Shown: piece by piece, positions 1-9,859 of the stretch | Position numbering within the stretch: the first letter of the stretch is position 1 | Layout: each line of letters opens with the position of its first letter | NCBI RefSeq assembly: GCF_032854445.1 | Contig: NW_027018443.1 | Coordinates: 1-26,230, forward strand | DNA length: 26,230 nucleotides | Reading direction: 5' to 3' | Source of the DNA: Liolophura sinensis | Taxonomy: Eukaryota > Mollusca > Polyplacophora > Chitonida > Chitonidae | Made by a program: the position numbers and the translations under genes | Notes under the pieces: model-generated | What the model was told of the DNA's origin: nothing | Database searches by the model: none | Seen by the model: only the letters and a program-made list of their open reading frames with translations

Positions 1-180
1 CCAAGGAAATTTGCAATTTTTCAACAGCTGGAGATGCCTGGCCCAATTGCGCATCTTTTGGCACCTTATTGATGTGGGTCAGTGTTTAATTGTACTTTTT
101 ACAGCAGACTGTATCAAGTACCTTGTGTTTTTCATATACAAATGGTGTGGTTTTTCAACATGTAGATAAAGACATTGAGT

Positions 181-206
181 TTGTCTTCGACTTAGAAGTA
201 AGACAA
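181..206. other. Interrupted dyad, present in every monomer
   Basis: Outer arms TTGTCTT (181-187) and AAGACAA (200-206) and inner arms ACTT (190-193) and AAGT (196-199) are inverted repeats, with CG as a bulge and AG at the centre. It recurs every 548 bp. Copies with GAAATAAG (types D, G, I and monomer 17) lose one inner pair, and monomer 12 (GTACGACAA) loses one outer pair. It could be a protein-binding box or a small cruciform; no binding protein is known to me for it. Confidence 0.5.
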
Positions 207-223
207 TTGCTGGATGAGTTAAA

Positions 224-236
224 TGGGCTTGGCCCA
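224..236. other. Short hairpin TGGGC-TTG-GCCCA
   Basis: A 5-bp GC-rich inverted repeat with a 3-base centre, 18 bp after the dyad and present in nearly all copies. Monomers 7 and 12 (TGGACTTGGCCCA) break one pair. Monomer 41 (GGGCTTAGCCC) changes only the centre. No function can be assigned. Confidence 0.4.
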
Positions 237-242
237 AAGATT

Positions 243-249
243 TGACGTC
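243..249. other. CRE-like TGACGTC with AatII-type palindrome
   Basis: TGACGTC matches seven of eight bases of the palindromic CRE TGACGTCA and contains the palindrome GACGTC. It recurs in every monomer. I give it only as a possible binding site and a restriction landmark that would cut the array into a 548-bp ladder. Confidence 0.2.
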
Positions 250-479
250 TTCTGGGCTACCGAAGGGCACATAACTTATAATCAAAAGTTGACAATTGTA
301 ATGACCAGTCGCAATATTACATAGTAAATGTAGCCGATTTCAATTAGCAAAAAGCCCAGGCAAAAATCCAAAAGTGGAAAAACTGTTCCAATGCTGCTGG
401 TAAGAGGCTAATCCGACGTATTTTGTGACGAGAAATCGAATGGTGCAAACCGCGTTGCTCTCCGACCAATACTTATGGC

Positions 480-489
480 TGTAGCTACA
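480..489. other. Perfect 10-bp palindrome TGTAGCTACA
   Basis: Perfect in monomers 1, 2, 4, 9 and 11 only. All other copies have TGTAGCGACA, with one mismatch. It separates a left-block lineage from the rest and is mainly useful as a marker. Confidence 0.45.
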
Positions 490-514
490 ATTGAATGCGC
501 ATTTATGTGAAAAT

Positions 515-520
515 CACGTG
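515..520. other. CACGTG E-box/G-box-like palindrome, one per monomer
   Basis: CACGTG occurs once per monomer after GAAAAT. Type B copies have CATGTG and type F copies TACGTG. This hexamer is a known core for bHLH-type factors in animals and fungi and for bZIP and bHLH factors in plants. Six bases are weak evidence, and a tandem array repeats any hexamer, so a role is speculative. Confidence 0.2.
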
Positions 521-548
521 CCTAACAACGGCTCTTACTCCATGGAAA

Positions 549-1096
549 CCAAGGAAATTTGCAATTTTTCAACAGCTGGAGATGCCTGGCCCAATTGCGC
601 ATCTTTTGGCACCTTATTGATGTGGGTCAGTGTTTAATTGTACTTTTTACAGCAGACTGTATCAAGTACCTTGTGTTTTTTATATACAAATGGTGTGGTT
701 TTTCAACATGTAGATAAAGACATTGAGTTTGTCTTCGACTTAGAAGTAAGACAATTGCTGGATGAGTTAAATGGGCTTGGCCCAAAGATTTGACGTCTTC
801 TGGGCTACCGAAGGGCACATAACTTATAATCAAAAGTTGAATATAGTAATGACCAGTCGCGATATTACATAGTAAATGTAGCCGAATTGAATTAGCAAAA
901 AGCCCAGGCAAAAATCCAAAAGTGGAAAAACTGTTCCAATGCTGCTGGTAAGAGGCCAATCCGACGTATTTTGTGACGAGAAATCCAATGGTGCAAACCG
1001 CGTTGCTCTCCGACCAACACTTATGGCTGTAGCTACAATTGAATGAGCATTTATGTGAAAATCACGTGCCTAACAACGGCTCTTACTCCATGGAAA
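549..1096. repeat. Monomer 2 (left block)
   Basis: GAATATAG copy with GAGGCCAATCC, AATCCAATGG, CAACACTTAT and TGTAGCTACA. Its second half matches that of monomer 9. Confidence 0.95.
676..686 (-). promoter_or_regulatory. TATA-like sequence, reverse strand
   Basis: On the reverse strand this reads TATATAAAAAA, a good match to a TATA box. It recurs in almost every monomer but is broken in monomer 1 (CATATAC) and in type C copies (TTACATAC). If satellite transcription occurs it could start near here. No initiator, transcript or downstream gene supports it. Confidence 0.2.
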
Positions 1097-1644
1097 CCAA
1101 GGAAATTTGCAATTTTTCAACAGCTGGAGATGCCTGGCCCAATTGCGCATCTTTTGGCACCTTATTGATGTGGGTCAGTGTTTAATTGTACTTTTTACAG
1201 CAGACTGTATCAAGTACCTTGTGTTTTTTATATACAAATGGTGTGGTTTTTCAACATGTAGATAAAGACATTGAGTTTGTCTTCGACTTAGAAGTAAGAC
1301 AATTGCTGGATGAGTTAAATGGGCTTGGCCCAAAGATTTGACGTCTTCTGGGCTACCGAAGGGCACATAACTTATAATCAAAAGTTGAATATAGTAATGA
1401 CCAGTCGCGATATTACATAGTAAATGTAGCCGAATTGAATTAGCAAAAAGCCCAGGCAAAAATCCAAAAGTGGAAAAACTGTTCCAATGCTGCTGGTAAG
1501 AGGCTAATCCGATGTATTTTGTGACGAGAAATCGAATGGTGCAAACCGCGTTGCTCTCCGACCAATACCTTTGGCTGTAGCGACAATTGAATGAGCATTT
1601 ATGTGAAAATCACGTGCCTAACAACGGCTCTTACTCCATGGAAA
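1097..1644. repeat. Monomer 3 (left block, unit position 1)
   Basis: GAATATAG copy with GATGTATTTT, shared with monomer 10, and a private CAATACCTTTGG. Confidence 0.95.
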
Positions 1645-2192
1645 CCAAGGAAATTTGCAATTTTTCAACAGCTGGAGATGCGTGGCCCAATTGCGCATCT
1701 TTTGGCACCTTATTGATGTGGGTCAGTGTTCAATTGTACTTTTTACAGCAGACTGTATCAAGTACCTTGTGTTTTTTATATACAAATGGTGTGGTTTTTC
1801 AACATGTAGATAAAGACATTGAGTTTGTCTTCGACTTAGAAGTAAGACAATTGCTGGATGAGTTAAATGGGCTTGGCCCAAAGATTTGACGTCTTCTGGG
1901 CTACCGAAGGGCACATAACTTATAATCAAAAGTTGAATATAGTAATGACCAGTCGCGATATTACATAGTAAATGTAGCCGAATTTAATTAGCAAAAAGCC
2001 CAAGCAAAAATCCAAAAGTGGTAAAACTGTTCCAATGCTGCTGGTAAGAGGCTAATCCGACGTATTTTGTGACGAGAAATCGAATGGTGCAAACCGCGTT
2101 GCTCTCCGACCAACACTTATGGCTGTAGCTACAATTGAATGAGCATTTATGTGAAAATCACGTGCCTAACAACGGCTCTTACTCCATGGAAA
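1645..2192. repeat. Monomer 4 (left block, unit position 2)
   Basis: Has GTGTTCAATTG where most copies have GTGTTTAATTG; this T-to-C change at 1731 opens the forward reading frame 1587-1889. CCCAAGC and GGTAAAAC are shared with monomer 11. Confidence 0.95.
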
Positions 2193-2740
2193 CCAAGGAA
2201 ATTTGCAATTTTTCAACAGCTGGAGATGCCTGGCCCAATTGCGCATCTTTTGGCACCTTATTGATGTGGGTCAGTGTTTAATTGTACTTTTTACAGCAGA
2301 CTGTATCAAGTACCTTGTGTTTTTTATATACAAATGGTGTGGTTTTTCAACATGTAGATAAAGACATTGAGTTTGTCTTCGACTTAGAAGTAAGACAATT
2401 GCTGGATGAGTTAAATGGGCTTGGCCCAAAGATTTGACGTCTTCTGGGCTACCGAAGGGCACATAACTTATAATCAAAAGTTGAATATAGTAATGACCAT
2501 TCGCGATATTACATAGTAAATGTAGCCGAATTGAATTAGCAAAAAGCCCAGGCAAAAATCGAAAAGTGGAAAAACTGTTCCAATGCTGCTGGTAAGAGGC
2601 TAATCCGACGTATTTTGTGACGAGAAATCGAATGGTGCAAACCGCGTTGCTCTCCGACCAATACTTTTGGCTGTAGCGACAATTGAATGAGCATTTATGT
2701 GAAAATCACGTGCCCAGCAACGGCTCTTACTCCATGGAAA
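2193..2740. repeat. Monomer 5 (left block, unit position 3)
   Basis: GAATATAG copy with private GACCATTCGCG and AATCGAAAAG. It ends with CACGTGCCCAGC. No counterpart is seen in the shortened second unit. Confidence 0.95.
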
Positions 2741-3288
2741 CCAAGGAAATTTGCAATTTTTCAACAGCTGGAGATGCCTGGCCCAATTGCGCATCTTTTG
2801 GCACCTTATTGATGTGGGTGAGTGTTTAATTGTACTTTTTACAGCAGACTGTATCAAGTACCTTGTGTTTTTTATATACAAATGGTGTGGTTTTTCAACA
2901 TGTAGATAAAGACATTGAGTTTGTCTTCGACTTAGAAGTAAGACAATTGCTGGATGAGTTAAATGGGCTTGGCCCAAAGATTTGACGTCTTCTGGGCTAC
3001 CGAAGGGCACATAACTTATAATCAAAAGTTGAATATAGTAATGACCAGTCGCGATATTACATAGTAAATGTAGCCGAATTGAATTAGCAAAAAGCCCAGG
3101 CAAAAATCCAAAAGTGGAAAAACTGTTCCAATGCTGCTGGTAAGAGGCTAATCCGACGTATTTTGTGACGAGAAATCGAATGGTGCAAACCGCGTTGCTC
3201 TCCGACCAATATTTTTGGCTGTAGCGACAATTGAATGAGCATTTATGTGAAAATCACGTGCCTAACAACGGCTCTTACTCCATGGAAA
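2741..3288. repeat. Monomer 6 (left block, unit position 4)
   Basis: Carries a private C-to-G change at 2820 (GGGTGAGTG), which removes a reverse-strand stop and gives an open frame of 167 codons (2600-3103). Also has CAATATTTTTGG. No counterpart is seen in the shortened second unit. Confidence 0.95.
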
Positions 3289-3836
3289 CCAAGGAAATTT
3301 GCAATTTTTCAACAGCTGGAGATGCCTGGCCCAATTGCGCATCTTTTGGCACCTTATTGATGTGGGTCAGTGTTTAATTGTACTTTTTACAGCAGACTGT
3401 ATCAAGTACCTTGTGTTTTTTATATACAAATGGTGTGGTTTTTCAACATGTAGATAAAGACATTGAGTTTGTCTTCGACTTAGAAGTAAGACAATTGCTG
3501 GATGAGTTAAATGGACTTGGCCCAAAGATTTGACGTCTTCTGGGCTACCGAAGGGCACATAACTTATAATCAAAAGTTGAATATAGTAATGACCAGTCGC
3601 GATATTACATAGTAAATGTAGCCGAATTTAATTAGCAAAAAACCCAGGCAAAAATCCAAAAGTGGAAAAACTGTTCCAATGCTGCTGGTAAGAGGCTAAT
3701 CCGACGTATTTTGTGACGAGAAATCGAATGGTGCAAACCGCGTTGCTCTCCGCCCAATACTTTTGGCTGTAGCGACAATTGAATGAGCATTTATGTGAAA
3801 ATCACGTGCCTAACAACGGCTCTTACTCCATGGAAA
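3289..3836. repeat. Monomer 7 (left block, unit position 5)
   Basis: ATGGACTTGG, AAAAAACCCAGG and CTCCGCCCAATAC are all shared with monomer 12. Confidence 0.95.
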
Positions 3837-4384
3837 CCAAGGAAATTTGCAATTTTTCAACAGCTGGAGATGCCTGGCCCAATTGCGCATCTTTTGGCAC
3901 CTTATTGATGTGGGTCAGTGTTTAATTGTACTTTTTACAGCAGACTGTATCAAGTACCTTGTGTTTTTTATATACAAATGGTGTGGTTTTTCAACATGTA
4001 GATAAAGACATTGAGTTTGTCTTCGACTTAGAAGTAAGACAATTGCTGGATGAGTTAAATGGGCTTGGCCCAAAGATTTGACGTCTTCTGGGCTACCGAA
4101 GGGCACATAACTTATAATCAAAAGTTGACTATTGTAATGACCAGTCGCAATATTACATAGTAAATGTAGCCGATTTCAATTAGCAAAAAGCCCAGGCAAA
4201 AATCCAAAAGTGGTAAAACTGTTCCAATGCTGCTGGTAAGAGGCTAATCCGACGTATTTTGTGACGAGAAATCGAATGGTGCAAACCGCGTTGCTCTCCG
4301 ACCAATACTTTTGGCTGTAGCGACAATTGAATGAGCATTTATGTGAAAATCACGTGCCTAACAACGGCTCTTACTCCATGGAAA
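3837..4384. repeat. Monomer 8 (left block, unit position 6)
   Basis: GTTGACTATTG, CCGATTTCAATT and GTGGTAAAAC are shared with monomers 9 and 13. Confidence 0.95.
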
Positions 4385-4932
4385 CCAAGGAAATTTGCAA
4401 TTTTTCAACAGCTGGAGATGCCTGGCCCAATTGCGCATCTTTTGGCACCTTATTGATGTGGGTCAGTGTTTAATTGTACTTTTTACAGCAGACTGTATCA
4501 AGTACCTTGTGTTTTTTATATACAAATGGTGTGGTTTTTCAACATGTAGATAAAGACATTGAGTTTGTCTTCGACTTAGAAGTAAGACAATTGCTGGATG
4601 AGTTAAATGGGCTTGGCCCAAAGATTTGACGTCTTCTGGGCTACCGAAGGGCACATAACTTATAATCAAAAGTTGACTATTGTAATGACCAGTCGCAATA
4701 TTACATAGTAAATGTAGCCGATTTCAATTAGCAAAAAGCCCAGGCAAAAATCCAAAAGTGGTAAAACTGTTCCAATGCTGCTGATAAGAGGCTAATCCGA
4801 CGTATTTTGTGACGAGAAATCCAATGGTGCAAACCGCGTTGCTCTCCGACCAACACTTATGGCTGTAGCTACAATTGAATGAGCATTTATGTGAAAATCA
4901 CGTGCCTAACAACGGCTCTTACTCCATGGAAA
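4385..4932. repeat. Monomer 9 (left block, unit position 7, hybrid)
   Basis: The first part matches monomer 8 (GACTATTG, TTTCAATT, GGTAAAAC). The last part matches monomer 2 (AATCCAATGG, CAACACTTAT, TGTAGCTACA). CTGATAAG lies between. Reads as a within-monomer recombinant. Confidence 0.93.
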
Positions 4933-5479
4933 CCAAGGAAATTTGCAATTTTTCAACAGCTGGAGATGCCTGGCCCAATTGCGCATCTTTTGGCACCGTA
5001 TTGATGTGGGTCAGTGTTTAATTGTACTTTTTACAGCAGACTGTATCAAGTACCTTGTGTTTTTTATATACAAATGGTGTGGTTTTTCAACATGTAGATA
5101 AAGACATTGAGTTTGTCTTCGACTTAGAAGTAAGACAATTGCTGGATGAGTTAAATGGGCTTGGCCCAAAGATTTGACGTCTTCTGGGCTACCGAAGGGC
5201 ACATAACTTATAATCAAAAGTTGAATATAGTAATGACCAGTCGCGATATTACATAGTAAATGTAGCCGAATTGAATTAGCAAAAAGCCCAGGCAAAAATC
5301 CAAAAGTGGAAAAACTGTTCCAATGCTGCTGGTAAGAGGCTAATCCGATGTATTTTGTGACGAGAAATCGAATGGTGCAACCGCGTTGCTCTCCGACCAA
5401 TACTTTTGGCTGTAGCGACAATTGAATGAGCATTTATGTGAAAATCACGTGCCTAACAACGGCTCTTACTCCATGGAAA
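4933..5479. repeat. Monomer 10 (left block, matches 3)
   Basis: 547 bp. GAATATAG and GATGTATTTT as in monomer 3. Has CACCGTATTG, and a one-base deletion (GTGCAACCGCG) near 5379 that joins two reverse-strand frames into one of 140 codons. Confidence 0.95.
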
Positions 5480-6025
5480 CCAAGGAAATTTGCAATTTTT
5501 CAACAGCTGGAGATGCCTGGCCCAATTGCGCATCTTTTGGCACCTTATTGATGTGGGTCAGTGTTCAATTGTACTTTTTACAGCAGACTGTATCAAGTAC
5601 CTTGTGTTTTTTATATACAAATGGTGTGGTTTTTCAACATGTAGATAAAGACATTGAGTTTGTCTTCGACTTAGAAGTAAGACAATTGCTGGATGAGTTA
5701 AATGGGCTTGGCCCAAAGATTTGACGTCTTCTGGGCTACCGAAGGGCACATAACTTATAATCAAAAGTTGAATATAGTAATGACCAGTCGCGATATTACA
5801 TAGTAATGTAGCCGAATTAAATTAGCAAAAGCCCAAGCAAAAATCCAAAAGTGGTAAAACTGTTCCAATGCTGCTGGTAAGAGGCTAATCCGACGTATTT
5901 TGTGACGAGAAATCGAATGGTGCAAACCGCGTTGCTCTCCGACCAACACTTATGGCTGTAGCTACAATTGAATGAGCATTTATGTGAAAATCACGTGCCT
6001 AACAACGGCTCTTACTCCATGGAAA
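5480..6025. repeat. Monomer 11 (left block, matches 4)
   Basis: 546 bp. GTGTTCAATTG, GCCCAAGC and GGTAAAAC as in monomer 4. Two one-base deletions in A runs near 5805 and 5826. Confidence 0.95.
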
Positions 6026-6573
6026 CCAAGGAAATTTGCAATTTTTCAACAGCTGGAGATGCCTGGCCCAATTGCGCATCTTTTGGCACCTTATTGATGT
6101 GGGTCAGTGTTTAATTGTACTTTTTACAGCAGACTGTATCAAGTACCTTGTGTTTTTTATATACAAATGGTGTGGTTTTTTCAACATGTAGATAAAGACA
6201 TTGAGTTTGTCTTCGACTTAGAAGTACGACAATTGCTGGATGAGTTAAATGGACTTGGCCCAAAGATTTGACGTCTTCTGGGCTACCGAAGGGCACATAA
6301 CTTATAATCAAAAGTTGAATATAGTAATGACCAGTCGCGATATTACATAGTAAATGTAGCCGAATTTAATTAGCAAAAAACCCAGGCAAAATCCAAAAGT
6401 GGAAAAACTGTTCCAATGCTGCTGGTAAGAGGCTAATACGACGTATTTTGTGACGAGAAATCGAATGGTGCAAACCGCGTTGCTCTCCGCCCAATACTTT
6501 TGGCTGTAGCGACAATTGAATGAGCATTTATGTGAAAATCACGTGCCTAACAACGGCTCTTACTCCATGGAAA
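6026..6573. repeat. Monomer 12 (left block, matches 7)
   Basis: ATGGACTTGG, AAAAAACCC and CGCCCAATAC as in monomer 7, with private GAAGTACGAC and CTAATACGACG. One extra T near 6180 and one missing A near 6388 cancel out. Confidence 0.95.
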
Positions 6574-7122
6574 CCAAGGAAATTTGCAATTTTTCAACAG
6601 CTGGAGATGCCTGGCCCAATTGCGCATCTTTTGGCACCGTATTGATGTGGGTCAGTGTTTAATTGTACTTTTTACAGCAGACTGTATCAAGTACCTTGTG
6701 TTTTTTATATACAAATGGTGTGGTTTTTCAACATGTAGATAAAGACATTGAGTTTGTCTTCGACTTAGAAGTAAGACAATTGCTGGATGAGTTAAATGGG
6801 CTTGGCCCAAAGATTTGACGTCTTCTGGGCTACCGAAGGGCAACATAACTTATAATCAAAAGTTGACTATTGTAATGACCAGTCGCAATATTACATAGTA
6901 AATGTAGCCGATTTCAATTAGCAAAAAGCCCAGGCAAAAATCCAAAAGTGGTAAAACTGTTCCAATGCTGCTGGTAAGAGGCTAATCCGACGTATTTTGT
7001 GACGAGAAATCGAATGGTGCAAACCGCGTTGCTCTCCGACCAATACTTTTGGCTGTAGCGACAATTGAATGAGCATTTATGTGAAAATCACGTGCCTAAC
7101 AACGGCTCTTACTCCATGGAAA
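6574..7122. repeat. Monomer 13 (left block, matches 8)
   Basis: 549 bp. GACTATTG, TTTCAATT and GGTAAAAC as in monomer 8. CACCGTATTG is shared with monomer 10. One inserted A in GGCAACATAAC. Confidence 0.95.
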
Positions 7123-7666
7123 CCAAGGAAATTTGCAATTTTTCAACAGCTGGAGATGCCTGGCCCAATTGCGCATCTTTTGGCACCTTATTGATGTGGG
7201 TCAGTGTTTAATTGTACTTTTTACAGCAGACTGTATCAAGTACCTTGTGTTTTTTATATACAAATGGTGTGGTTTTTCAACATGTAGATAAAGACATTGA
7301 GTTTGTCTTCGACTTAGAAGTAAGACAATTGCTGGATGAGTTAAATGGGCTTGGCCCAAAGATTTGACGTCTTCTGGGCTACCGAAGCATAACTTATAAT
7401 CAAAAGTTGACTATAATATTGACCAGTCGCGATATTACATAGTAAATGTTCCCGAATTTAATTAGCAAAAAGCCCAGGCAAAAATCCAAAAGTGGAAAAA
7501 CTGTTCCAATGCTGCTGGTAAGAGGCTAATCCGACGTATTTTGTGACGAGAAATCGAATGGTGCAAACCGCGTTGCTCTCCGACCAATACTTTTGGCTGT
7601 AGCGACAATTGAATGAGCATTTATGTGAAAATCACGTGACCAGCAACGGCTCTTACTCCATGGAAA
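7123..7666. repeat. Monomer 14 (transition)
   Basis: 544 bp, with a 4-bp deletion at ACCGAAGCATAAC near 7386. First of the GACTATAATATTG copies. Private GTAAATGTTCCCG. Ends with CACGTGACCAGC. Confidence 0.94.
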
Positions 7667-8214
7667 CCAAGGAAATTTGCAATTTTTCAACAGCTGGAGA
7701 TGCCTGGCCCAATTGCGCATCTTTTGGCACCTTATTGATGTGGGTCAGTGTTCAGTTGTACTTTTTACAGCAGACTGTATCAAGTACCTTGTTGTTTGTA
7801 TATACAAATGGTGTGGTTTTTCAACATGTAGATAAAGACATTGAGATTGTCTTCGACTTAGAAGTAAGACAATTGCTGGATGAGTTAAATGGGCTTGGCC
7901 CAAAGATTTGACGTCTTCTGGGCTACCGAAGGGCACATAACTTATAATCAAAAGTTGAATATAGTAATGACCAGTCGCGATATTACATAGTAAATGTAGC
8001 CGAATTGAATTAGCAGAAAGACCAGGCAAAAACCCAAAAGTGGAAAAACTGTTCCAATGCTGCTTGTAAGAGGCTAATCCGACGCATTTTGTGACGAGAA
8101 ATCGAATGGTGCAAACCGCGTTGCTCTCCGACCAACACTTATGGTTGTAGCGACAATTGAATGAGCATTTATGTGAAAATCACGTGCCTAACAACGGCTC
8201 TTACTCCATGGAAA
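7667..8214. repeat. Monomer 15 (transition, C/E mosaic)
   Basis: C-like start (GTGTTCAGTTG, CTTGTTGTTTG) and E-like end (AGACCAGG, AAACCCAAAAG, GACGCATT, TTATGGTTG), with GAATATAG in the middle and the F marker GAGATTGTC. The forward frame is open at 7609-7911. Confidence 0.94.
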
Positions 8215-8762
8215 CCAAGGAAATTTGCAATTTTTCAACAGCTGGAGATGCCTGGCCCAATTGCGCATCTTTTGGCACCTTATTGATGTGGGTCAGTGTT
8301 TAATTGTACTTTTTACAGCAGACTGTATCAAGAACCTTGTGTTTTTTATATACAAATGGTGTGGTTTTTCAACATGTAGATAAAGACATTGAGTTTGTCT
8401 TCGACTTAGAAGTAAGACAATTGCTGGATGAGTTAAATGGGCTTGGCCCAAAGATTTGACGTCTTCTGGGCTACCGAAGGGCACATAACTTATAATCAAA
8501 AGTTGACTATAATATTGACCAGTCGCGATATTACATAGTAAATGTAGCCGAATTTAATTAGCAAAAAGCCCAGGCAAAAATCCAAAAGTGGAAAAACTGT
8601 TCCAATGCTGCTGGTAAGAGGCTAATCCGCCGTATTTTGTGACGAGAAATCGAATGGTGCAAACCGCGTTGCTCTCCGACCAATACTTTTGGCTGTAGCG
8701 ACAATTGAATGAGCATTTATGTGAAAATCACGTGCCCAGCAACGGCTCTTACTCCATGGAAA
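8215..8762. repeat. Monomer 16 (transition, F-like)
   Basis: CAAGAACC, GACTATAATATTG, GCCGTATT and CCCAGC match type F. It lacks the F marker GAGATTGTC. Confidence 0.94.
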
Positions 8763-9311
8763 CCAAGGAAATTTGCAATTTTTCAACAGCTGGAGATGCC
8801 TGGCCCAATTGCGCATCTTTTGGCACCTTATTGATGTGGGTCAGTGTTTAACTGTACTTTATACAGCAGACTGTATCAAGTACCTTGTGTTTTTTATATA
8901 CAAATGGTGTGGTTTTTTCAACATGTAGATAAAGACATTGAGTTTGTCTTCGACTTAGAAATAAGACAATTGCTGGATGAGTTAAATGGGCTTGGCCCAA
9001 AGATTTGACGTCTTCTGGGCTACCGAAGGGCACATAACTTATAATCAAAAGTTGAATATAGTAATGACCAGTCGCGATATTACATAGTAAATGTAGCCGA
9101 ATTGAATTCGCAAAAAGCCCAGGCAAAAATCCAAAAGTGGAAAAACTGTTCCAATGCTGCTGGTAAGAGGCTAATCCGACGTATTTTGTGACGAGAAATC
9201 GAATGGTGCAAACCGCGTTGCTCTCCGACCAACAGTTTTGGCTGTAGCGACAATTGAATGAGCATTTATGTGAAAATCACGTGCCTAACAACGGCTCTTA
9301 CTCCATGGAAA
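8763..9311. repeat. Monomer 17 (transition, G-like)
   Basis: 549 bp. TTTAACTGTACTTTATACAG and GAAATAAG match type G, but it keeps GAATATAG. Private GAATTCGC and CAACAGTTTT. One extra T near 8918. Confidence 0.94.
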
Positions 9312-9859
9312 CCAAGGAAATTTGCAATTTTTCAACAGCTGGAGATGCCTGGCCCAATTGCGCATCTTTTGGCACCTTATTGATGTGGGTCAGTGTTTAA
9401 CTGTACTTTATACAGCAGACTGTATCAAGTACCTTGTGTTTTTTATATACAAATGGTGTGGTTTTTCAACATGTAGATAAAGACATTGAGTTTGTCTTCG
9501 ACTTAGAAGTAAGACAATTGCTGGATGAGTTAAATGGGCTTGGCCCAAAGATTTGACGTCTTCTGGGCTACCGAAGGGCACATAACTTATAATCAAAAGT
9601 TGATTATAGTAATGACCAGTCGCGATATTACATAGTAAATGTAGCCGAATTGAATTAGCAAAAAGCCCAGGCAAAAATCCAAAAGTGGAAAAACTGTTCC
9701 AATGCTGCTGATAAGAGGCTAATCCGACGTATTTTGTGACGAGAAATCGAATGGTGCAAACCGCGTTGCTCTCCGACCAACAGTTTTGGCTGTAGCGACA
9801 ATTGAATGAGCATTTATGTGAAAATCACGTGCCTAACAACGGCTCTTACTCCATGGAAA
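9312..9859. repeat. Monomer 18 (transition)
   Basis: TTTAACTG with GAAGTAAG. First GATTATAG copy in the array. CTGATAAG; CAACAGTTTT shared with monomer 17. Confidence 0.94.

Larger units (their letters stand above)
1..548. repeat. Monomer 1 (left block)
   Basis: Markers GTTGACAATTG and CCGATTTCAATT relate it to monomers 8 and 9. It ends with CAATACTTAT and the palindrome TGTAGCTACA. Private changes include TTTTTCATATAC, which breaks the reverse-strand TATA-like run, and GAATGCGC in place of GAATGAGC. Confidence 0.95.
1097..4932. repeat. Left higher-order unit, 7 monomers (3-9)
   Basis: Seven consecutive monomers (7 x 548 = 3836 bp) whose marker order restarts at 4933. Only the first two and then the fifth and sixth positions of the next unit are seen, so the 7-mer register rests on one full unit and one shortened unit. 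Confidence 0.7.
1..7122. repeat. Left subfamily block, monomers 1-13
   Basis: Copies here carry GTTGAATATAG or GTTGACTATTG after the ATAATCAAAA segment, unlike the GTTGATTATAG of the right block. TGTAGCTAC occurs in several copies. A 7-monomer register is visible: monomer 10 matches 3 (GATGTATTTT) and 11 matches 4 (GTGTTCAATTG, CCCAAGC, GGTAAAAC). The next matches jump: 12 matches 7 (ATGGACTTGG, AAAAAACCC, CGCCCAATAC) and 13 matches 8 (GACTATTG, TTTCAATT), so the equivalents of 5 and 6 are missing. I infer a deletion or unequal exchange between monomers 11 and 12. Confidence 0.85.
4933..7122. repeat. Shortened copy of the left higher-order unit (monomers 10-13)
   Basis: The markers follow positions 1, 2, 5 and 6 of the preceding 7-mer. 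The change of register lies near the 11/12 boundary, about 6026. The stretch also holds several single-base indels (for example GCAACCGCG near 5379, TAGTAATG near 5802, GGCAACATAAC near 6840), so some details may be consensus error. Confidence 0.7.

Noticed and set aside
185-201. CENP-B box
   Set aside because: TTCG and a central A are in place at CTTCGACTTAGA, but the required CGGG is absent.
1496-1580. 85-base intron from GTAAGAGG to CTGTAG
   Set aside because: The splice-site look is good, but removal shifts the frame into an immediate TGA, and many copies have GATAAG, which destroys the donor.
1587-1889. 100-codon forward frame as a real gene, also at 5422, 7609, 11447, 16379, 19119 and 21860
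   Set aside because: It starts at TTG rather than ATG, is interrupted in most copies, accumulates non-synonymous changes, ends at the same TGA without context, and I recognise no domain.
1401-1891. Ciliate-type genetic code
   Set aside because: TGA arises in the same frame in many copies (CTGATAAG), so reassigning TAA and TAG would not keep the frame open.
5011-5433. Reverse-strand 140-codon frame
   Set aside because: It exists only because one A is missing near 5379, in a stretch with other likely consensus indels.
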